A stretch of 64,000 nt of DNA from Chaunax sp. Z400 (Eukaryota > Chordata > Actinopteri > Lophiiformes > Chaunacidae): assembly GCA_037577475.1 (NCBI GenBank), contig CM075203.1, forward strand, positions 5,225,501 to 5,289,500, read 5' to 3'. Positions 25,701 to 40,600 of this stretch are shown here, one piece after another (the stretch's first letter is position 1; each line of letters begins with the position of its first letter). The notes under the pieces were generated by a model. It saw nothing but the letters and a program-made list of their open reading frames with translations. It was not told where the DNA came from and did no database searches. Made by a program: the position numbers and the translations under genes.

Positions 25701-28616
25701 CCTCTATATAAATCTCTGTCTATCATCGCTACCGCAGTTGTCCTCTGAATCCCATTAGTTTTTGTGTGCTCCGAAGGGCGTTGGGGAAGGTTATTTGCAG
25801 AGACAAAAGTGTTGCTGCTCCTCTACATGCTGTACTCTGTGGGTCAGGAGCAACATGTGTGGTCCATCATGCCTTGACATATTGTCATCCCATGCAGTGG
25901 CGCGTACAGCCATCCGAATGTTAGACTAATGATGTGTCTACTCCTAAAAATGTGCTCTCATTCAGCAAAGAACTGAGCAAAAAAAAAAAATTAAAAAAGA
26001 GAAGTCAGTGAGGACAAGCTATCATAGGCCATTTCCTCTAAAGCACTCCCACCCTTGACCATATTCTGCATCACTATTAAATGCGGTATTTTCCCTCATG
26101 CAGACCGGTCCAGAGCAGAAAAGTGTTGTCCAAAGATGTGTTGATGGATGTAAGTGAGTTACCAATGATTACAGAAGGTTTCCTGGAAAATTGTAATCTC
26201 TCTGTCTCCTTTTTGCCGTCTTCGTCAGTCTGGTTCTTTCATGCCTCATTCACGCACAAACCTGAACACAGCATTCCCTTTAATTAGGCTTAAATATTTG
26301 CTGGCGAGAGGAATGCAAAAAGATCTCCAAATGGTACATTTGGCTCTGGCTTCTTCCTCCTCTGGCCTTCAGTTGTTCACCCGTCCTGTCTCTGTCTGTC
26401 TGGCCTGAATCAAAGAGTTCAACATCATAAAGTCCACACATGCAGCTTAAAGTACAATTGAGTTTTAGTAGAACTTAGGTGCTACTCTTATAGTTTTGGC
26501 CATGGTTTCTATCAATCCTAATAACACCTTCACCAGGTTAATTGGTGAGATGGAATACGTCTCAATTAAGATGTGAGACAGGGCAACAAACACAAAAACA
26601 TGTTGTTAACAATCAATCTATTCATGTGTCCATAACGTATTTGTCATTTCAATTATGGTGTTAATTGTTTTAATTAATTTAATATCTGGTGTTTTTTTTT
26701 CATTTTGGATATTTATTATTTGTTGCCTGTTTATTATGAATTGTAACAAAGGACCTCATTAGAAATACAAACACTGGCTTTTATAATTTAAAAAAAATGT
26801 GTGTGAAGAGCCTCTGATGCCTTGCAGTGTATAAAAAAAAAGCTAAATTTGCATTCAAAATTTGACTTTGGATATAAAAGTATACATTAATATGAAACTA
26901 ATAAGATTTACCTTCAAATTACAAAGAAAAATGTTTAATTTTCAGTATGGACATAGATCCTTAAATATATACATTCAACTTCCTGGTTCAACCTACTTAG
27001 TACTTGTGCATTGCACGCAGCCTTTACCATGAAGGATTATTTAGGGGGTTCTCACTTTCTGTTTACCTCCATTTTTCAGCGTCGCTCCAAAATAAAGCGG
27101 TTTAGATGTCCGGCCACAATGTTGGCTTGTTTACAAGTTCTTTGCTTGTTCTGTTTCTCTCCCCGTTGAGCCGATGTCGCCATGTTCCTGGAGCTCATCA
27201 ATTACTTTGGAAAGTAGAGTGTTGACTGAAAAAACAGGACATGTGCATTCAACCCAACTCCCTAAAAGTCCAACACCGTTTTGGTTTTTTTTTTTTACCA
27301 TAGAAATGTGATTTGAATTAATGTGAGAGTTTGTGTGGTGAAAAAAAAATTAAGAATTTATTAAGTGTTTGGAGGTAAGACCTATTAATTAAAGAAAAAG
27401 TAAGACTTTCCTTGAAATTAAAGCACCAGTCACTTTGAAAACTTAATTTTCCATAGTGACAAATCAAATTGATAACTTTTCAGTCCGTGTATTCAAACCC
27501 CTAAAAGAATCTCTTGTTTGTATTTAGTTGGCAGGGGAGACACTCTTGTTTCCATTTCGATCACAGATTGCACCTCTAACCTCTAAGTGTTATGCGGTGA
27601 CTTATCAGACCATTCTGCTCCCTCTTTTTGGAAAGACTAGAATTAATGGCCTGCTTGATCATGTGAACCAGATGTGTGAGAATGGAACATGCCACCATTA
27701 ACGCTGCTCACCCGTACGCCTGCACAGAGGCTTTGGCCACGAGGTGATATATTTCACATTTCTGTTTCACACTCTATTTGTAAGTCAGTAGGTTTGGCTT
27801 TTTCATTTCATGCTGGTAAAAATGCATTCTGGCACCACCAGGGTCCCTTTGGGGCTCGAGTTGAAACCGGGTTTCTTGTTTCCGTCTCGTGAATTCGAAA
27901 ATGACATTCTTCACATTATTGTGTTCTATTAAAGACACGATTGCTTCTTGTATTTCGGGTCACCGCTCAGAAAACTATCCAATCGTCTGTCCTGTATATA
28001 AGTGCTCTGGGCCAATAACCAGTGTGTAACATTCTTGGTTACTTCCTTGGCTTGTCACTTGGTACATATTAAATATTGGACATGACGGGTAGGAAGAGAG
28101 TGACTACAAAGGTATTATTCAACATGAGAGACAGAGAGCGAAATGAAATCCAGATTGGAGGGAGCCAACGGAGGTTGTTAGGCAGAGCAGGAGATGAAAG
28201 CCCGCTAAATTGGCTCAAGTGTCCAGAAAGAAGTGCTTTGTGGACGGTTTTGAAATGATATGCGAGGCAATGAAAGTCACAGCTACGACGTATGGTTCTG
28301 GTCATGGTCATTTTAACCGCCTCTCCCCTCGCTTCCCCGTCTTCTGCTGGAGCATGAAAATAAAAACAACACATCTGCTTTGACGAGAATATGGGACCAA
28401 TCAGTGCCAAGAAATGCTGGCGCTGGTGCTGGCTGATTGACTTGGATGCATGGATGGTATGTGAAACTCTTTTTTTGTACCATCTCCTGAGTTTTTGACA
28501 CGTTTTTCATTTTTCTTTTTTTCCCCCATGCACATAAATGATGACTGTTAATATCCAAAAGATGTTGATCTGAACAAAATTGGATTAAGAGTGTTCACAT
28601 CAACACCTATGTCAGA
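22740..28616. other. No gene seen
   Basis: 5.9 kb with short A/T runs. No gene or repeat family was recognised. Confidence 0.55.
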
Positions 28617-28823
28617 GGGGGCCACAGATAGTGCAGTGGTTTGTAGGCGAGTGCCCCATGTACAGAGGCTGCAGTCCTCCAGCTGCGGCCGTGGGCTTGT
28701 TTCCAGCTCATGGCCTCCTGCCGCATGTCCCCACCCGACCCCCACATTTCCTGTCACACTTCAGCTATCCTATCCAAATAAAGGCAAAAGACTGCCCCCA
28801 AAGAATAACTTCAAAAAACAACA
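28617..28823 (+). mobile_element. tRNA-derived SINE
   Basis: TAGTGCAGTGG at 28629-28639 fits the Pol III A-box consensus TRGYNNANNGG. It is followed by CTGCCGCATGTCCCC, TTTCCTGTCACACTTCAGC, CCAAATAAAGGCAAAAGA and an A-rich tail, the order of a common fish SINE. The B box is degraded. Confidence 0.75.
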
Positions 28824-31800
28824 ACATGTACGTCAGAGTTGTAAATGACAAATTGGAAACAGATTTCTTTAATTTTCCAACTTGATGCTTAATAGTCATG
28901 CAAAAGTGCACCAAAAATAAACATGGAGGCCACCAAAATCTGTTGCTGAGGCTAATTAAACACTAATTTAATTAAGAATCTGCTTAATTGTGAGGACACA
29001 TTGTGTTTGAAAAGTACAGTTAATAAGTAAATAAGTAAAAGTAATACTTGTAATAGCAGTAAATAAAGTAAAGTAGTAGTAATAAGTAAAATAGTAAATC
29101 CATGTTTCTATTTTGAAGAAATATTGTTTGGGACAAAAAAGATCAATTCTCATATTGATTATAGTTTCATACTTTATCTGTAAGACTGATCTCATGGAGA
29201 AAATAAGCTGATGTTATTTTATTTAACTAATCCCATGAAAAGACAACGGCAACAATGTTCGAGTCTGTCTTTAAATGCTTTCTGACTTCTCCCATCGGTT
29301 CCTAACAAAGACAAGAATCTTTAACAACAGGTACAAAACATATAGAGGCTCAGGCTCAGTAAGTTTCTAAACCCTCTGGACATTGTATTATCAAGTGTAA
29401 CTCAAACAGGAGTGAATAGTGCATTTGTTAGGTACTATTATCAGATGCAGATTATACATTTGGCAGTCTGTTTTACATTACAGCGGGGTGGGGTAAGTGG
29501 AATTGACTCAAATTAAACTACAGGCTCTGAATTCATCATGATAAAGGAAGATCACCCAGTGAATGTGTCAGTGTAGCTTATTTATATGTTTTGAAGACAT
29601 TTTGAATATAATTAGTTGTTGGTTTTTTTTAATCTTTTTATTGAATTTGTTGTAAAAAAAAATGTCAAAGATGACATGAGACAATAATTTTAAAAAAGAC
29701 TAATTTAAACTTCCAGTTTATTATATTTGCATTATTGCATACTATCATTATAAAAATATAATTATTTAATAATTTTTATAATTTCAACATCTACCTAATG
29801 GAATGGTAAAAAAAAAAAAAAATCTCAAAGATAATCTACAGCCGAGTGAGACCAGGGTCCAAAGAGCATGTTTAAATCTCATTAGCTGTATATCCGACTG
29901 TCCGAGTTGTGCAATTACTAAATTATAAATGTGAGATTAATCCGAAAAAGGGCTTGGTGTTTGTGCAAGGGCATTAATCTTGTCCTTCTTGCGCCAATGG
30001 CAATAGGCATTATTCATGAACCCTCCATTTCTCACTTCCCTCTTCCTGGAATGAGAAATAGACCTCCAAGCCAAGAGCAAGTATTTACTCTCCAACTCCG
30101 TGGACCCTGACAAAACAGAGTTGTAATTATGTGAAATTATTGATATAAACAAACTGATGAATAGACCTTGCACTCAGTGTGTGTATATGTTTGTTTTTAT
30201 GATATGCATGAATGTACAGTATTTACAAGCATGTGGAGAAAAGGTGCATTTTTTGGTAGAATAGGTGTTTGCCCTTGAGTGAGGGAGCAAACAAGTGACT
30301 AAAACAGATCTTTCTTTGAGTGAGAGAGTAGTAGAGAGGAGTTTCTAAATCAATGCAAAACAAATATTATTTCACATTTAGATTATTTGTAGTAATAGCA
30401 GAGGGGGAATTTCTGTTACTCGACTCACAAATGAGGAAAACTGAAAACGCTGGGTTTAGGAGGCACTCGAAACTGTTCGTATAGCACTTAACTAAAACCG
30501 TACTGCTCTCAAGAGAAAATATGTGTGCCAAATCTGCTTGGCAGTAAAGAGGAACAGTTAGGGGATCTTAACAGGCCACAATCCATTACTGAGAGTCATA
30601 AATGTCCTCGGGAATATACACATCACTGCAGAGTGGGGTGTGACTGTACTCTCGCTAAGACTCATCCTCATTTATGTGCCCATAAGCTGAGCTTTTTATG
30701 AGGACTTTGTATAAGTTTGTGAAAGTAAAGCCGAGGCTGTTATGTGATTCTTAATCTCCGTGTCGTGTCGTGCATCTTCTTCGCCACAGAAATCCTTGTA
30801 AAAACAGAGCAGAGCTACCTCTTCTCAACTGTTTTCACATGAGAATTTATGTTAAAAAGGTCGGCTTGTTGAATTCATCAGTTTCCATTTAATAATTATA
30901 ATGAAAAAAAGATGTTTCCCCATTTCCTCCCACAGCATGTCAAACCTTCACACTGAGCCCATATAGACGTCATTCTCTGCGCTTTGACTCCACTTACGTT
31001 CGCTTCAATCCTGATGATATATTCAAACCCTCAACAAATTACTCACTCCCCCACCGCCCTGTGGACGACAGGGGCGTCTCGTCTCTGATTGGTGGGCCTT
31101 GCTCTCATTTGTCTTGACAACCAGCGCTAGCCAGCCGGTAGTGGCGTTCATCTATCATGTCATTGGCAGAGCAGGAGAGTCAAGCTGTGAGAGGAGACGT
31201 CTGGTCCTCCTTACAAACCAGCACCAGTGCCACGTATAGTCTTTGTCTCCTTCAGCCTTGTCAGGACCTCACAAGTCTGTTTACAGTATCTGCTGTAAAA
31301 TATGATTGGCAGCAGGTCCGGCTGTTGTAACGTTTAAACTCGGGCCATAATACGAATGTGCATCGATGTAGATGTGTGATATATTCTTTTAAGACTTGAT
31401 TTAATCATTAAGGTTCAAATTTGTGCAGCAATGCAATGTAAAAATAGGCAAAACAGGCGTGTAATCAAAATGTAAGTAAGTGTATGGAAGTGTTGTTAGT
31501 GTGTATGCTGTGTAACATTTAAGATAATCACGCCTTTAATTTAAAATATTACTCTATTAAGTGACTTAAAGTTGACAAGTTGTGTATTTGTCTCTGAAAG
31601 GAAGTGAAGAAATAAATATTTTGAAAATCCCAAGTTAAAGTACCTCAAAAATATACTTTAGTGTGGTACTTTAGGAAATGTAGTTTGAGACTTTCCACTC
31701 GTGGGTAAAATCTTGGCGTAGACTTGAAGTGGAGAGGGTTGAGGATAAGGTGTTACTGTACATCGAAGGGGACCCAAAAGCACAAATGTGTGTGTCAGTA

Positions 31801-32868
31801 TAAATTAAACATTCATAACAAGTCATATTAGGTCCTTTGTGGTGTCGCCGCTTTGACCCCATGACCTCATGGCCCCTCTCTCACGTCATCCAGTGCAGAC
31901 AGTTTGCCCTTCAGCGGTTTCTACTGTAAATATGTCAAACCAAACAAATCTATGCTTGACATCAGACTAATCCCTCTGGTGTCCATTAAGTTATCACAAT
32001 AAATAATGTTTTTTAATGATGATCTGTCAAATGTTGCCCTTTTCGGTCTTTTGTTCCACGACACAACGGCTCGATGCATGAAAAAGATCTGTGAGCATGT
32101 GGCTCTGGCTTGCATCACTCACACGAGATGTCATGTATGACATACAAAGTCACGCCATCTCATGAAATTAACATGAAATTACTACGAAATAAATTCAAAC
32201 CCCCCCCCCACTCTCCCTACGGCTAATCTTATTGTAGTTGACGTGTGCCTGTTAAGCATTATTCATAAAGCATTCTTTTATGCTTGATGCCAACTTGCAC
32301 AAAAGCACATGTCAGGTTTTACAGGCACTTTTATGGGCACACCTGGAAATTGCTCTTTAAAAGGTCGCCAAGCGAAATGTTATGAGAGTTACAAATCGCT
32401 CAGCCTCCCGTCAGCCTCGCCAAACAACAGTCTTGTTAATTGCTCGACAATTTTGACTCAGCTTGTGTCTAAACATCGTCCTCTTTACTCCATTTCAAAC
32501 TCCCTGCGTCTCCTCATTCTCACTTTGTCTCTGCCTGAGGTGACGGAGACGAGCTTCGAGTTAAACCCCCGGTCTGCCTGGCTCTAATTCTTTAGTAGAC
32601 TTTTTGCATGCTATAAAAAGGCAGGGTTATCTATCCTTTTAGCTGAGCCTGAGTAGTTTACGGTCGGAGCAGTCGCTTTGGATCTCTGCCACAGCATGAG
32701 GAACCTGAAAGGCTCCACAGTCTCTCAGACAGACAAGAGACTAATGTGTTAAAATCTTGTTTTCCAGCCGTGTCAGAATGTCTTAATGCATTAGAGCCCT
32801 TTAAGCGTTTAACTCGTCATGAAATGCTCGAAACAAAGTGAATTTACTCTTTATGTTACACCAAACAG
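28824..32868. other. No gene seen
   Basis: Contains an A/T-rich GTAATA stretch at 29020-29100. A weak resemblance to the TACTTGAGTA family occurs at 31637-31720. No gene. Confidence 0.55.
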
Positions 32869-33150
32869 CAGTGGTGGAATGTAATTAAATACATTTACTC
32901 AAGTACTGTGCTTGAGTACTAATTTGAGGTACATGTAGTTGCCTTGAGTCTCTTCTTTTCATGCCCTTCTACTGCATTTCAGGAAGAATTTCAGGAAGTA
33001 TTTAACAGATAGCTGATAACATCTTAGGCACTTTATGTTAATAAATTATATGTACATATACATTTATTTATTCATTCATTTACTTATTTCATCCGAGCAC
33101 CTATGTCTTGTACTGGGCAATGACAATTGAATTGAATCTAATCTAATGAT
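32869..33150. repeat. TIR-type element end and LINE-tail-like sequence
   Basis: CAGTGGTGGAATGTAATTAA, then ATTTACTCAAGTACTGTGCT and TTTGAGGTACATGTAGT, is the end of the family seen at 8895-9352. From about 33105, TACTGGGCAATGACAATTGA and ATCTAATCTAATG resemble the 3' tail of a fish LINE. These may be two nested fragments. Confidence 0.6.
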
Positions 33151-34084
33151 TATGCAAAAACAACAGGATGATTTTCCACAAAACTACGTGGATCAATGGG
33201 CCAGGCAAAACCCAAATGTGTGTCTATGAGTGTGTATGAAGTGGTAAAGATAAAGATAATAATCTGTAATCTGTATAATCTGAACCCTGTGGATCAATAA
33301 ATGTAATATATATGTATATTGTAGGGAAGAGCTACACAGATGTGTAAATTTGTTCAGCCTTAGTGTGCATGTACATTTTCCTCATTAAAGGCTTTTACTT
33401 AAATAATGTTTTCAGTACACAACTACCTGTAGCAGTATTTTTTACAGTGTCTACTAAGTACAGAATATACTTCCTACCACTGGCAGCCAGAAGGTCATAT
33501 TCCCATAAAAATGAAAATGTACAATACTTTTCATGCTATCGTTTGAATCAGACTGGGTTATTTGTGAGGCGGCTCAGAAAACAGTCAAAACAAACACATC
33601 CAACATGAATTACAGTCTTAATGGGTTGTCCATTAATCTCCGTGCCCCGCAGCTCTATTCATCAGCGGTTGTTGTCATCACCAAGTGTGTACTGTATTAG
33701 GCAAAGGGCTCTGGTGTCCCTCCACTGTGGAGCTGCTGATGGCTGAGGAATGATAAGTGGAGGGATAAACCTTTGTGGGGGTACGCGGCGGCAAACAGAC
33801 CCTCGACCACTGCTAAGCATCCAGTTTCAAGACTTCAGGGGGACACAGAGTCCCATTCAAGAGCTCTTTCTGGCGTAGAATAAATCACATTTGTTCTTTA
33901 TGTGCACAGGTGGCTCTAGAGTGGGATGTCCTCTTAAGCTTTCTGTAACATCCGAGAACCCGCTGAAATTAGCTGGTTCATTTGATCAAATCGAGAAAAC
34001 AAAGCAACGGTAAAGGAATGTTTGACATTTTATGATATACGCTTATTCGCTTTCTCGCCGAGCGCTGCACTCTTCAGTTTGTTT
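33151..34084. other. No gene seen
   Basis: Between the TIR/LINE-tail fragments and copy 3 of the dispersed repeat. No gene or recognised repeat; the open frames are short and unrecognisable. Confidence 0.55.
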
Positions 34085-34620
34085 ACCTCATCAAACAAGG
34101 AAATACATGAAACGTTATATACCCGGTGTTACCCTCTGTCCTTGTTTCATATTCTGTGTTTGGATGTTTGCTCTTTACCTGTTTGCCACTTTAAGTTTTC
34201 TGTGCTTTTTCTCCAGTGTGTGATTGTCTGATTGTCTCCACCCGTCTCTGATTGTCTCCTCCTCCCTGTGCCACCTGTTTGTCATTCCCTCATTATCCCA
34301 GTGTATTTAGTCTGTGTGTTTTCCCCTCTGGTTGTCAGTTTGTCTGTTTTGCCCTGTGTTTGCTGCTGTGATCTCCTGCATTACCCCATGATTTTTCCTC
34401 TATAAGATATTTCCTTGTGGTTTTTGTTGGTTTATGTATTTTTTTTGGATTTGCCTTCTTTGTGGTTTTATCATTCGCTTTCTAAGTTGGACTGTATTAG
34501 TTTTCTCATGGAGTTTCCTTATCCTGAGTTAGTTCATTAAAAGTAACTTTAGTTAACTTCATCTTTTGTCTGTCTCTTGTGGTGTCTGCATTTTGGCTCT
34601 GCTTTTGAACTGACTATAAC
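34085..34620 (-). repeat. Three-copy dispersed repeat, copy 3 (inverted, longest)
   Basis: Its reverse complement aligns with copy 1: GATTGTCTCCTCCTCCCT, CCTCATTATCCCAGTGTATT and CTTTACCTGTTTGCCACTTT each have counterparts there. The right side (GTTCATTAAAAGTAAC) extends beyond what copy 1 shows. Confidence 0.7.
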
Positions 34621-37600
34621 AAAAACACAACAAAAGGTTTCCGTTTTTGGGTGAAACGGGTGTCATGTTAAACACCTAATCCAGCACTTGATCATTTTAA
34701 AGCTTTGGCAGATGCAAAAGTTTATGTATGTTTATTTGTTTGTTAAATGCATCCAAATAATTAAGACAAAATTTTACATCTAGGTCTGTTCTATCTTATT
34801 CTGTTCACAATATTTTAAGAAAACGTGTGAAACCATAATCCATCTCCACTAATAGAAAACATTTGTTACTTTTTCAAGTATATTAATCAAGAGTGGAGGA
34901 GTATTCAATAAAAACCTTTAAGAAGAATTGTCAGAAAGTTAAATATTTCTAAACAAAACTGATTCATGGACACATTCGTGACCAAAAGGAGATTATTTTA
35001 GATTCAATCTGTCAGCTGTAAATTGCAGATAAGAAAACCTCCATGGTTTTTCTCTGGGGTTCTGTTTGTACTTCAAACGCTCAGTGCCATATTTATGCAC
35101 TCAGCCTCCTTTAACACTGAGTAAGGCCCAAATCTGACATTTGCCCAACCTGACACATAAAAGTTATAAAGAAGAGACGTCTTTAAAGCATCTTGTGCTC
35201 AACTGGGAGCGAACCAAATCAACATGGCTAACTGAAGAACTGGGTTACTTACTGTACCTAATCGTCTGAACATGCCAGGTGTGTCTCCTCATCACTCACA
35301 GCTACAGGTTTGATCCCGGCGCTGCCAGATGAGTCTGAAGCACAGCTGGAAACAGGATCTCGCACCTCTCCGTTTTCCCTCCTGCTGTTGGTGCTGTTCG
35401 AGGGGCCGAGTTGCCATGGCACCTATCTGCAATTTTCATTTGCTGCTTTATCGTGGAGGCCATTCCCCACTTTGTGGCTTTGCAGATATAATTTACTTTC
35501 ATTGATTTTATGGTTGGCTTTGCTTTTTTTGCTTCACCCTTGAGGGGCTGTTCCCTCAGAATGTGATTGTGGTTGTGTTTGGAAGCTGGCTACCTCTACA
35601 GGCTAGTTGGTCATGTTAGACCTGCCAATCTAAATCCATGGTGCTTTCATGCTTGTTGTTGAGCTCATTTGGTCCTGATCGTTGAAACAGTTACACCTTG
35701 TCTGGAACTTAAACTCTGGTCCTTCTAATGTTCATGCCGACTTTTTACAAATGAATTGAGAGGAGTAAACATGAAGTCAAATGGGTTTACAGCTCATTGA
35801 TTGGACAGTTTTGGCGACCTGCATCAACATGGCTACGACAACAGAGGCATTTTGTACTGTAATACTATAGGCAAGGTGCAGTTATACTAGATTGGCCCAA
35901 TTGTTTTAGGAGAAATTATACTAAAGTCAGAGTTGGACGCACCAAAACTGTTTTGTTTGAGTTTCTTTGACAGCTTTGACACCCATCCAAACAAAACCAC
36001 ACTAAAGGGTTTAAAGAGGATGTGATTCATACGAAGTTTTGTCCAAAGATCTCTAAAGCATAAGGGTGAGCTGGGATTAATTTTATAAATGAGCAAGCCA
36101 AGTCTTTTGCAAGACTAAGTCAAGTCTCAAGTCAAGAACGAGTTTCCAGTACAAGTGCGACGTGTTTCAAATCAGAAAACTCAAGTCCCCATCAGTGCGG
36201 GATAATGGCATTTCAATCAGGAGAGACTATTGGTTGAAGTAAATAAGAATAAGAAGTTTTATCATCTTATTTTTTTATCTTACAGTACAGACAAATCCAT
36301 GACCTACCTTCTGCTAATGTGAAAAAAAAATCATTCATTGACGTTTTGTGCTCTTTCCATTTCCTGGTCCCTGTTAGCACCTTTTTCATCATCCAAAGCG
36401 TGTTTATATGTGCTGTAACGGCACAAGTGGTGCAGCCACTGACCTACAGCACACTGTTTACACATCAGAATAGGCATGATAATTGATTCTTATCCCTCAT
36501 CCTGGTCTTGCATATTGCACAGTGTGATTTGATAGGTGTTTTTCTTTGCTTGCGTGTTTCAATCACAGGATTGATGACATGCCAGTGGGCGATGGTAAAA
36601 TAGAAATGATAAAAACGTAGAAAAACTCAAATTCTATTCTGTTCCAGCTAGGTGACATTATTAGTGGAGCTATGTTGGAGTGTATGATATTTGTAGCGTC
36701 TTCGTCCTCTTCGAAACTAACATCTCATCCTGAATCAGGTCTCAGAAAGGCGTGAAGTGGATGTGGCTCTCTTCCCTCCCAAAATAAATAAAAACCCCGC
36801 ATCAACGTACATGAAAAGAATTTGAGGCCTTGCCTTGTTCCCCTCATCATTGGCAGTGTCTGAACGCTGAGAACAGGAACTTCCTGGCACTGTTGTGTTA
36901 TTGTTGCAGAGGAAGAAGAGGGTATGAGCCAAGTGTTCAGAGTTACTTCAATAAAGCTGAGACCAAAAACAGCAAATTGAGCGGGGAGGAGGATGCAAGT
37001 GCAACTGCATCGAGGATTATCTTTTAATCTCTTTTTTTCTTTCAATGTATATTCTGAATATTAGCGGGTATCCATCATAGCAACAAATGAATACACTGTG
37101 GTAAGGCAAAGGGTCAGCAGTAATTCATGTGCATTTCCCAAAAAAGTCAGACCCTGGACAATTAAGTTTAGCTCAGTCCAACTGTGGAAGCAGTAAGAGA
37201 TAGGAGGAGTCAATCTTTAGCCAGTATCCAGTATCGCTACCCAAATCTCAGGTTTGAAGGTTCAACCCTCGCCGTCAGTTCCCAGAATGTCTCTCTTTCC
37301 ATGTGGGAAAACTTAACCTCACATGAGATTTGAGGGATATTTGTTTTCACCTACTGTCAGGTTGATGGCTGGCCCATTTGGGACGGATCAAGCACGATGC
37401 CAAAATCCGCTGTCACGTCTTCGTGCCACTCGAGAGACATTTCCAGCGGTAAACACTTAGCTGAGTGGAAGCCAGTCAAATGTGGAGCATTCACATGAAT
37501 GTTTACAGTAATATTCCGGCGCCTGTTTTGCATGGATATCTCCACATCTCCAGAGTGTTTTTCACGACACAGTCGATCCCAGATGGGGCCTTTGTGCTGT

Positions 37601-40600
37601 CGTCCAGCCCGGCACTTTCGCTCTAACCCGCCTGGGACACGTGCCACTGTTTTTGGTCCTCAGAATCATGGGTTCTCTTTTTAAGGCAACTGACTGTTTA
37701 TACGGGCCACGCCAAATGGATCCGTGATTGCAGGCCACTGGTTTATTTTAATTAGCCATGGAGAGCAGTTCCGATGGGTTTTGAGTGTGACTCACCCCTT
37801 TTTCAAAACATCAGTCTCCACCAAGTCCCGCTGTTGCCCTTTGAGGTTGGGTTTCATTTCAGATTAGTGAAAAGGAGGGGCTATCCCTGATGTGTGCCGC
37901 GTACTGTGTACTGTATGTGTTTGTGTGACCGAGAGCAAAGGAATGTGTTATTCGTTCTGGATGAATGATGACAATTTTATCAATGAGATGAGGCTTTTTT
38001 CTCTTTTTTTTCTTCAAAATGTTCCCTTCACTGAACCTATGGTAAAATCTTGTATGCTGGGATTTAAAAAAACACTTGGCATGGTGTCTATAAGCCAGTA
38101 AAGTTGAAAGATATGGCGACACTCAGAAGATTTCAAAAAGGATTTCTGTTGCTGGCCCTGGAATATTACACAACCTATAAATATTACAGTGCACTGAAGA
38201 AGAGGTAAGGACAAATGCACACCTGGTGAGGTAAGGTCTCCCAGGTAAAACATGCAGAAGAAGAAAAAAAAAAGTTAATGCATTGACTTGTAGAAGTTGA
38301 AATACAAATACTGCATTAGAGATTAGCATGCATGCTCCTGTTCACTTGAAATGCATCAGCCAAAAACAGGCCAGCTGTCTAGTTGGTCTGTTTTGCCATC
38401 TTATGAAATTAACAAAAGCAAATGTGTTTTCATCTATGAACCCTAAGGCTTGAATGTTACATTGTCTACACAGGAATATTTCAAAATCATAAATTAATTT
38501 CTACGTGAATATATAAAAGCATGTTCTCTCATTTCCACAATTTAATCAATTAAGGTCACTTTTAAATGTTTAGTAAACATATATATATATATAAAATTAG
38601 CTAGGCTGTTCTCAAAATACATTATCTTAATATTATTATCTTTAATTTCAGGTATCAAAACAATTATTTGCTGATTCACTCGTGGAAATCACTAGAATGC
38701 ATTAAAACCATTAGTGGATCACCGCAGTCTCTAAAGTAGTACAGCAGATTTTCTAAAAGCCACAAAATAATTACGGCTGCAGTTACACAACATAAAATCC
38801 ACAAAGGAAATCATAACTATGGAAGCAGAGCTACTATTTCTAAATCAAATTTATTATTATAATTTATTATTTATGTATTTATTTGATTTTCCATGCAAAT
38901 TGATATGTGAAACATTTTGTGTCTACGGCATTAAGACGTCTGAAGAGAGCACCAGTTTTACCGTAAAACAGCGTTTCTCCCCGTGACACCGGCAGCTCAC
39001 TTGCATTGCCTCTTTGGCAAAAATGCTTTATAGTTGAATCAAGTTTATTCAAAACATATGAGCTGTATTCAGGAAGCTGAGCCGCAGCTTCAGGCTTGTA
39101 GGAAAGATATCGTTTGATGCAGCCACATCAATGTGATCAGCACACAAACGCAGACACTTGCAGAAATAAAAGCGTGGTCTGACATTTCCAACTTATCACA
39201 TGGTATCAGGTTTCCTTTGTGGTGGTGGCTTGGCGTTTTGATGCACGCAGTGAAATTGTCATGGACTTTTATTTCATTAGCCAAAAGATTGTGAATGCTA
39301 TCTTCCATTTTTCCCACTCTCTCCATTGCTTTCTCTGCAACAAAGACATTATATGTGTATATGTGTGTGAGAAAGAGAGAGTGAAACAGCCTCATATAAT
39401 AATCAACCAGCTTGCTTTCCATTGCAAAATAAATTTTAGCTGTTTCACAGCCCCTGAGAGGCGCTGTAAGTAGCTGACAGACTATCCTAAACGCAATAAT
39501 TATGCCCTGCAAAATGTGAGATATTGTGCGGGAAAAGACAACTCCAGATATGCCATTCTTACTTTATGCTTTTATTGTTGAAGAAAAGCAGCGCACAAAC
39601 CCAAACGCCTCGGCAGAGCACCTTTTAGTCATAACTGTTAAAAGCTGCAGCTGCATGAGGATCAGTTACATTCTTTATCTCACCTTATAGGGCTTTTTCG
39701 AATGAGAACTATAAATTTTCAGACTTGTGCTGCTCAAGAGCGGCCATTTGTGCATCTGAGATCCTTTATCCTTTATCCCTGTTTTTTTTTCATATTGGCT
39801 CCAGATTAATTTTCCTGCAGCTGTTAACATACATTGAAAAAGAAAAAAATCGGTTGTAATTATTGAAAGTCTACTGGGGGATGTTACATAAAGCGTTTGG
39901 CTGAGTAAGAAGCCGGGGCCATGCAGTCTCAGAGCTTTAGGGGGGGGAAGAGAAATTACTGGCAGATTGTTTTTATTAAATCACTAATTCTCATTTTGTC
40001 CGTAAAAACATAAACACCTTTGAAAGATGTAAGAAAAAATCTGGTGTCTTAATCGGCACTAATGTCATCCAGGGTCATTGTAATAGAGAGAAAGATCTTT
40101 TGACAAAACTGGGTGTTGTTTGCTTTGGGCGACAGAACCTGTTAATTCATATCAGCCCATTAAATCACCAACATTTCTGAGAAGAGTTGTCTGTGTTCAT
40201 GTTAACTCCACTGATTCCCCCCATATCCATTTTCCACTTTATGACATGCATATGAGACATGTCAGCCAGGGCCAAACAGATGTATCACTGTGTGAATTAT
40301 TGCAATTGGAAGATGGTGAATAATATTACAGAAATGTTAAACATAGCAGACCCAAATGTGACAGGGAGCCGTATCATCCAGTAAGCCTGAACGGAATGTC
40401 TGTGGGTCAATTACAATTCACTGTCTTTGTCAGGTTTGACTTGTTTTATACTGCCAAATTAAATAGTTATCACCTGAAAATAAGGTAAGGGAAGGATGGT
40501 CTACATGTCAGAATCATCTGAAAAATGTCAGTAGTCAGAAAATACTTTTGTACCACAACAGTTTTTGATTCTTGACTCATCCAACTTGGCACATTGAAAT

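Noticed and set aside
32309..32587. 92-codon plus-strand frame
   Set aside because: No domain, no splice-site context and no similarity recognised.
39090..39512. 140-codon open frame on the minus strand
   Set aside because: Composition is low-complexity in places (VCVCVL from a CA-like stretch) and no family is recognised. Treated as chance.
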